NCBI GenBank assembly: GCA_020740775.1
Contig: JAHEWK010000016.1
Coordinates: 496,001-560,000, forward strand
DNA from: Ilyonectria destructans
Taxonomy: Eukaryota; Ascomycota; Sordariomycetes; Hypocreales; Nectriaceae
DNA length: 64,000 nt
Direction: 5' to 3'
In this document: positions 59,093 through 64,000 of the stretch, one piece after another
Numbering within the stretch: the stretch's first letter is position 1
How the letters are laid out: every line of letters begins with the position of its first letter
Notes under the pieces: generated by a model
Database searches by the model: none
Told to the model about the DNA's origin: nothing
What the model saw: the letters and a program-made list of their open reading frames with translations, nothing else
Program-made: the position numbers and the translations under genes

Positions 59093-59873
59093 AAATTGTA
59101 TAAAATAGCACTATATCAGTTTTTAAACCTAATATTAGTAGTATTATTCTTACTTTTACTATATATATAATCTGAAATATTAGCAGCTAATATAATCTTT
59201 ATAAATTAGAATAATAATTTATTAAATTCTATTTTTATAGTCTATTTAACAAGATAAGTTTATCTATTAGATTAATTAATTAGAATATACTACTATTTTA
59301 TTTATTACTATAATTATATACTTTTAAATTCTCTATATTTTAAAATTTATATTAGCCTACTAGTAGAATATTACTCTTTTAGAACTATAATAACTAAATT
59401 TATAATTAAAACTATAAGAGGTACTATAGTATTAATTTATATTATATTATTAAATCTTAATTTTTATTCTTTAATATTATTATATCTTTCTATAAGCTAT
59501 TTATTCTTCTTATTATTACTAATAGCTATATTAAGTTTAACTACTATATTATTATAGTCTTTATAATCTATAATTAAAATATAGTACTTTTTAACTCTAT
59601 TAATAATTATATTTAGCTTATAGATAAAGTTATTACTTATTATTATAGTTAGTATATATTATTTAGTAGACTTATTATTATAGAAGGTATTTCTTTATTA
59701 CTAAAAGTAAGTAGTATAGTAAATATTTTCAGTTTATTTTATAAATTTTAATATAAAAACTAAAAAAAAGTTATTTAAGGTATATATAAAAAAGAAGATT
59801 ATATCTATATATAGCTATAGTATATAAAATAAACTATTATTCCTTAAATAATAAATTATTTAGTAGTTAGTAT

Positions 59874-61346
59874 TAAAAAGTTAAAGTATTCTAATATATA
59901 TATATCTAAAGGGGGGACTAAAAGCTTAACAGTAAAAAAAAAATACTAATAATAGTATTAATAATATAGACTATATACTTAATCTATTTAAAGGTTAATA
60001 GTTACTCAAATAGATTAAGATTTCTAGTCTAATTAGTTATCTTTTTTAATACCTTAATAAGCTATAGAAATAGCTATATCTTAAAAAAGCTAAATCTGCT
60101 AGAAAAGCTAGATTTTATAAAAGCTAAATCTACTAGAAAAGTTAGATCTTAAAAAAGGCAAAATTATAATAAATATAAAAGCTCTATAAGCTTTTTTTTA
60201 CTTTAGTTATCTTTCTATTCTTATATATACCTTAATTAATTACTTAACTAATTACTTAACTAATTACTTAACTAACTACTTAATTAACTACTTAATTAAT
60301 TACTTAACTAACTGAAGATATCTACTTTCTATCTTACTCTTTAGATTAATATAGTATCTTCTAATTATAGCTATACTTATAGCTTCTATTTTAATCTATA
60401 CTACTTAATTTAAAATAATCTAATTCTAATTTTAAAGCTATAAATTATAGCTAAAAAGTCCAGACTTAAAGATATTAAAAGAATATAAATTAATTAATTA
60501 AGTAAACTATATCTAGTATAATTACTTATATTTAGCTACTATATAATTTAAGAGCTAGCTAGTCTAAATATAGATTTAAGACTTTAAATTACTATTAAAA
60601 TAGACTATTTTAAGATAATAATTTAAAATTATAAAAGTAGGATAATTTCTCTAGTTAAAGGGATATTCTTAAATAGCTTATATAGCTCTAGCTATATAAT
60701 ATAGATTATATAGCTAATATATAATATAGTATTAGTTAACTTACAGCTAAAAAATTAATAACTATTTAGTTTTTTTTAGCTTTACTTAATATTATTAGAT
60801 AGATTAAAGCTATACAGTATTTTTAAATAGTAGAGATAAACAGTAAATACTACACCCAGCACCAGAAGAAACAGTAGCTGAATAATAAGGTTATTATATA
60901 CTGGTCTCTACCTGAAGTAAATTAATAACTATAAGAATCTAAGGGAATTTAGTTACCTTTGTAAGGGGCGAGCCCTGAATTTGTCCAACAATAGGGTTCT
61001 TGTATTAGGAAGTATCTAAAGCTAAGGAGAAGAGAGGGAGGAAAGACCTCGCTGAGAGGTTGCAGTGAAAACTCTGCTAGCTAGTGGCACTCTCGGGTTA
61101 TAGTACTCCCGGCCCGGGCTTGCACCCGGGCCTTTACTTCAGGCCCAGCCTGTGACAACCTTTAGTAGTAGCTATAAAGAAATTATAAAGGGATATTATA
61201 GAGGAAGTTATATATTTAGCAGTTAGAAGAGGTAAAAGACTGTAATTAGGTTGATAATTAATAGATTAAGTTTCTTATTATACTTATATAAGAATATAAT
61301 TATATAGAATTTAAAATAGTAATTAGAATAGTAATTTTAATAATAT
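59874..61346 (+). mobile_element. R1 repeat, copy A (contains a solo LTR)
   Basis: This RIP-mutated insertion inside the Old Yellow Enzyme twin is flanked by TAGTAGTTAGTAT on both sides (59861-59873, 61347-61359). It begins TAAAAAGTTAAAG and ends GTAATTTTAATAATA, like copy B. It carries the ACTTAACTAATT tandem stretch near 60240-60310. No coding capacity remains. Long target duplications and 5'-truncated relatives fit a non-LTR element, but the class is not proven. Confidence 0.7.
60960..61157 (+). mobile_element. Solo LTR, 198 bp, inside R1 copy A
   Basis: Sequence of normal GC content sits inside the RIP island. It starts TGTAAGGGGCGAG and ends CAGCCTGTGACA, with ACCTT immediately on both sides (60955-60959 and 61158-61162), a perfect 5-bp target duplication. 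Copy B of R1 lacks this sequence at the equivalent point. An 8-bp inverted repeat GGCCCGGG/CCCGGGCC lies at 61111-61132. The lack of RIP shows it arrived after the surrounding DNA was mutated. Confidence 0.85.
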
Positions 61347-62057
61347 TAGTAGTTAGTATAAATTTAATATTATAGTTAATAAATAAGATATTTTTATTTT
61401 AAATATTAAATACTAAAAAGAAACTTTATTATTAAGATTTTCTATTTATAGTAATAATAAAAAAGTAAATTACTAAAATAACTTAAGATATTATTAAGAT
61501 AGTTAAAATAGCTATTAATATTAGCTTTAATAATATTAAAATTAATATAGATAATAGAAATTATAAGTAAATACTAAGAATTTATTAATTAGTATTATAT
61601 TTAAAAAAAAAATATACTGACTTTATCTAATTATTAATTAATTTCTTTATTTAAATCTTAATATTTATATAGATTTCTATAGCAGCTTACTATAAGCTTA
61701 ATATAAATTTACTCTTAATTTAGTAACTATATTTATATTTACTATTAGACTCTTAAATATAGTAATCTATTTAAAGTCTATAGAGTTATATAATAAAATA
61801 TATAATATTAAGTAAGTAGAGATTTAATTATATTTATATAAGTAGTTAGCTTTAATCTATTAGAGTAATAAGAAATTATTCTATATTTACTTTATTAAGC
61901 TAAAGCTTAATTAAATAGAAGTTTATAAAAATATCTTCTATAATTTTTAAATATTCTTTAATATCTTTAATAAATACTTTTAAGCTATTATAAAGAAATA
62001 TAGAATACTATATATTAGCTGTAAAAAGTAGAATATAATAAATATTATTAGCGCTAT

Positions 62058-63168
62058 TAAAAGGTTAAAGTACCTTAGTATATATATATCTAGAAGGGGG
62101 ACTAAAAGCTTAACAGTAAAAAAAAATACTAATAATAGTATTAATAATATAGACTATATATTCAGTCTATTTAAAGGTTAATAGTTACTTAAATAGATTA
62201 AAATTTCTAGTTTAATTAATTATATTTTCTAATATCTTAATAAGCTATAGAAATAGCTATATCTTAAAAAAGCTAAATTTACTAAAAAAACTAAATCTTA
62301 AAAAAGCTAAATTTACTAAAAAAGCTAAATCTACTGAAAAAACTAAATCTTAGAAAAAATAGAATTATAATAGATATAAAAGCTCTATAAGTTTTATCTC
62401 TTCTACTTTAGTTATCTTTCTATTCTTATATATACCTTAACTAACTACTTAACTAATTACTTAATTAATTACTTAATGAATTACTTAACTAACTACTTAA
62501 CTAATTAAAGATATCTACTTTCTATCTTACCCTCTAGACTAATATAGTATCTCCTAATTATAGCTATACTTATAGCTTCTATTTTAATCTATACTATTTA
62601 ATCTAAAGTAATCTAATTTTTATTTTAAAGCTATAAATTACAGCTAAAAAGTCCAGACTTAAAGATATTAGAAGAATATAAATTAATTAACTCAGTAAAC
62701 TGTATTTAGTATAGTTACTTATATTTAGCTACTATATAATTTAAGAGCTAGCCAGCCTAAATATAGATTTAAAACTCTAGATTACTATTAAAATAGACTA
62801 TCTTAAAATAATAATTTAAAACTATAAAAATAGAATAACTTCTCCAGCTGAAAAGGTATTCTTAAATAGCTTATATAATTCTAGCTATATAGTATAGATT
62901 ATATAGCTAATATATAATATAGTATTAGTTAACTTACAACTAAAGAATTAATAACTATAAGAATCTAAGGGAATTTAGTTGCCTCTAGTAGCAGCTTTAA
63001 AGGAATTATAGAGGGATATTATAGAGGAGGTTATATACTTAGTAGTTAGAAGAGGTAAAAGACTGTAATTAGATTTATAATTAATAGACTAAGTTTCTTA
63101 TTATACTTATATAAGAATGTAACTGTATAGAATTTAAAATAGTAGTTAGAATAGTAATTTTAATAATA
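62058..63168 (+). mobile_element. R1 repeat, copy B
   Basis: This 1.1-kb RIP-mutated insertion lies in the 3' part of the Old Yellow Enzyme twin, with ATTATTAGCGCTAT on both sides (62044-62057, 63169-63182). It starts TAAAAGGTTAAAG, contains AGAAGGGGGACTAAAAGCTT and the ACTTAACTAATT tandem stretch, and ends like copy A. It is the most complete simple copy of R1 in the window. No ORF. Confidence 0.75.
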
Positions 63169-63390
63169 ATTATTAGCGCTATAATAGAGAAAAGCTGGAA
63201 TACTATAGCCTTTACTAAATAGTTTATAAGTAACCCTAACCTACTTAAGAGGCTTCTACTAGAAAAGTTCTTAAAAAATTATAATTAAAGTAGATTTTAT
63301 AGCAGCTAGAATGGAATTAGAGATTATAGTTATATTGATTATCCCACTTAGGAAGAGTAAGTTGTAGAAGAGCCTAAATAACTTAGGTCT

Positions 63391-64000
63391 TGGATATTAG
63401 AGGTATCTGTTGGACTGTGATAGAATGCAAGGGTTTGAGATGATCAATTTCAATTGTTCGCGTTCTGAGGTCCAGAAGCTTGTTAAATCTTCTCTAAAGA
63501 TAAAATGCACTCTATTCGGGTTTCAATTGTCAAGCCTAGAAATCATTATTTTATCCCATATTAGCTCATCTGGCTGGATTATGCAGCGTGGCATAAGGCA
63601 CAAAGGTGAAGAATCGCAGAGTCTCTTTATCTATTGAAGTACTAAGAGGGACGCGCTCCTTACGGAAAGTCATCCCGTATGCCTTCATTTCCCCTGGAAT
63701 GGAGTGTATGCCTAGAGAAAGCGCACTTGTCACGTCTCATAATCCCTGGGGACCGTAAAACGGCCTCAATCTGTAGCAGAGACACAAGCAGAGACTCGAA
63801 ATTCGAATAAGAGGCCATTTCATCCAGAGATTCACCTACTGGGATCTGTGGGATGCGATTTTCGCCCAGAGCGTACAGCCACTCTTTGATGCTGGCTACC
63901 ATAATTTCTTATTCGTTAATCTCCGCCTCTGGACCGGACGCCGCCGAACGTCAACAAAATGAAGCTGCTTCCCGGTTAAGTTGTGGGTTCACGGTCACCC
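63391..64000. other. Window end, unassigned coding-like DNA
   Basis: Normal composition returns. A minus-strand frame from 63902 (MVASIKEWLYALGENRIPQIP) and a plus-strand frame at 63410-63637 exist, but neither shows a family I recognise. A gene may start here and run leftward, or enter from beyond the window. Confidence 0.25.

Larger units (their letters stand above)
59092..63390 (+). pseudogene. RIP-destroyed twin of the Old Yellow Enzyme gene
   Basis: Outside the two inserted R1 copies, this AT-rich sequence aligns with 43785-45500 in order and orientation, including upstream DNA, both exons and the intron. Example: ATTATATCTATATATAGCTA at 59798 versus GTTACATCTATGCGCAGCTG at 44528, differing only by C-to-T and G-to-A. 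Segments: 59092-59873 (upstream and first part), 61347-62057 (end of exon 1, intron, exon 2), 63169-63390 (3' end, including a preserved GATTATCCCACTT). Nearly every other codon is destroyed. Confidence 0.88.

Noticed and set aside
60240..60315. ACTTAACTAATT tandem run considered as a CRISPR-like or telomere-like array
   Set aside because: No spacers and no telomeric TTAGGG; the run is part of the R1 repeat and occurs again near 62440.

Overview
The window is nuclear DNA from a filamentous ascomycete, most likely one of the Eurotiales (Aspergillus/Penicillium type). Genes are split by many 45-110 bp introns with fungal donors (GTAAGT, GTATGT) and CTAAC/CTAAT branch points. The gene families are typical of this group: Clr5-ankyrin proteins, NACHT-ankyrin NLRs, TRI12-type and siderophore MFS pumps, tyrosinase. 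Four blocks are almost pure A/T and ORF-free, the mark of repeat-induced point mutation (RIP). The region looks like an accessory, possibly subtelomeric, segment: about half of the recognisable genes are truncated, frameshifted or interrupted.

Layout. 1-2080: RIP island with a better-preserved LTR-like piece. 2.1-5.7 kb: gene debris (sulfatase fragment, decayed bZIP/DUF3425 regulator). 6.2-9.8 kb: large Clr5-ankyrin gene with one apparent extra base. 10.7-17.2 kb: SDR oxidoreductase (frameshifted), S-adenosylmethionine synthetase and O-methyltransferase, a possible methylation module. 17.9-21.6 kb: two small secreted cysteine-rich proteins in a gene-poor stretch with short repeats. 22-28 kb: Copia remnant, secreted YcaC-like hydrolase, zinc-less medium-chain reductase, MetE-like methyltransferase. 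28.7-36.8 kb: sugar-transporter-like MFS, tyrosinase, solo LTR, beta-lactamase-fold serine hydrolase. 37-42 kb: two MFS remnants and a GPI-anchored cutinase-family gene split by a 5'-truncated LINE. 44.2-45.5 kb: an Old Yellow Enzyme homologue. 46.3-52.7 kb: an NLR gene with five stop codons whose last ankyrin repeats lie on the other strand about 6 kb away, suggesting an inversion, and a broken aromatic aminotransferase between them. 54.1-56.5 kb: intact Dal5-type MFS and a 66-residue protein. 56.7-63.4 kb: RIP island.

The most striking result is that most of the right-hand RIP island (about 59.09-63.39 kb) is a base-by-base recognisable, heavily RIP-mutated twin of the intact Old Yellow Enzyme gene and its upstream region. 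It was later interrupted by two copies of a repeat I call R1, one of which carries a solo LTR with a 5-bp target duplication. No polyketide synthase, NRPS, terpene synthase, tRNA, rRNA or CRISPR array was seen. The metabolic genes (SAM synthetase, O-methyltransferase, MetE-like enzyme, reductases, tyrosinase) could belong to a small aromatic-compound modification pathway, but that link is inference.
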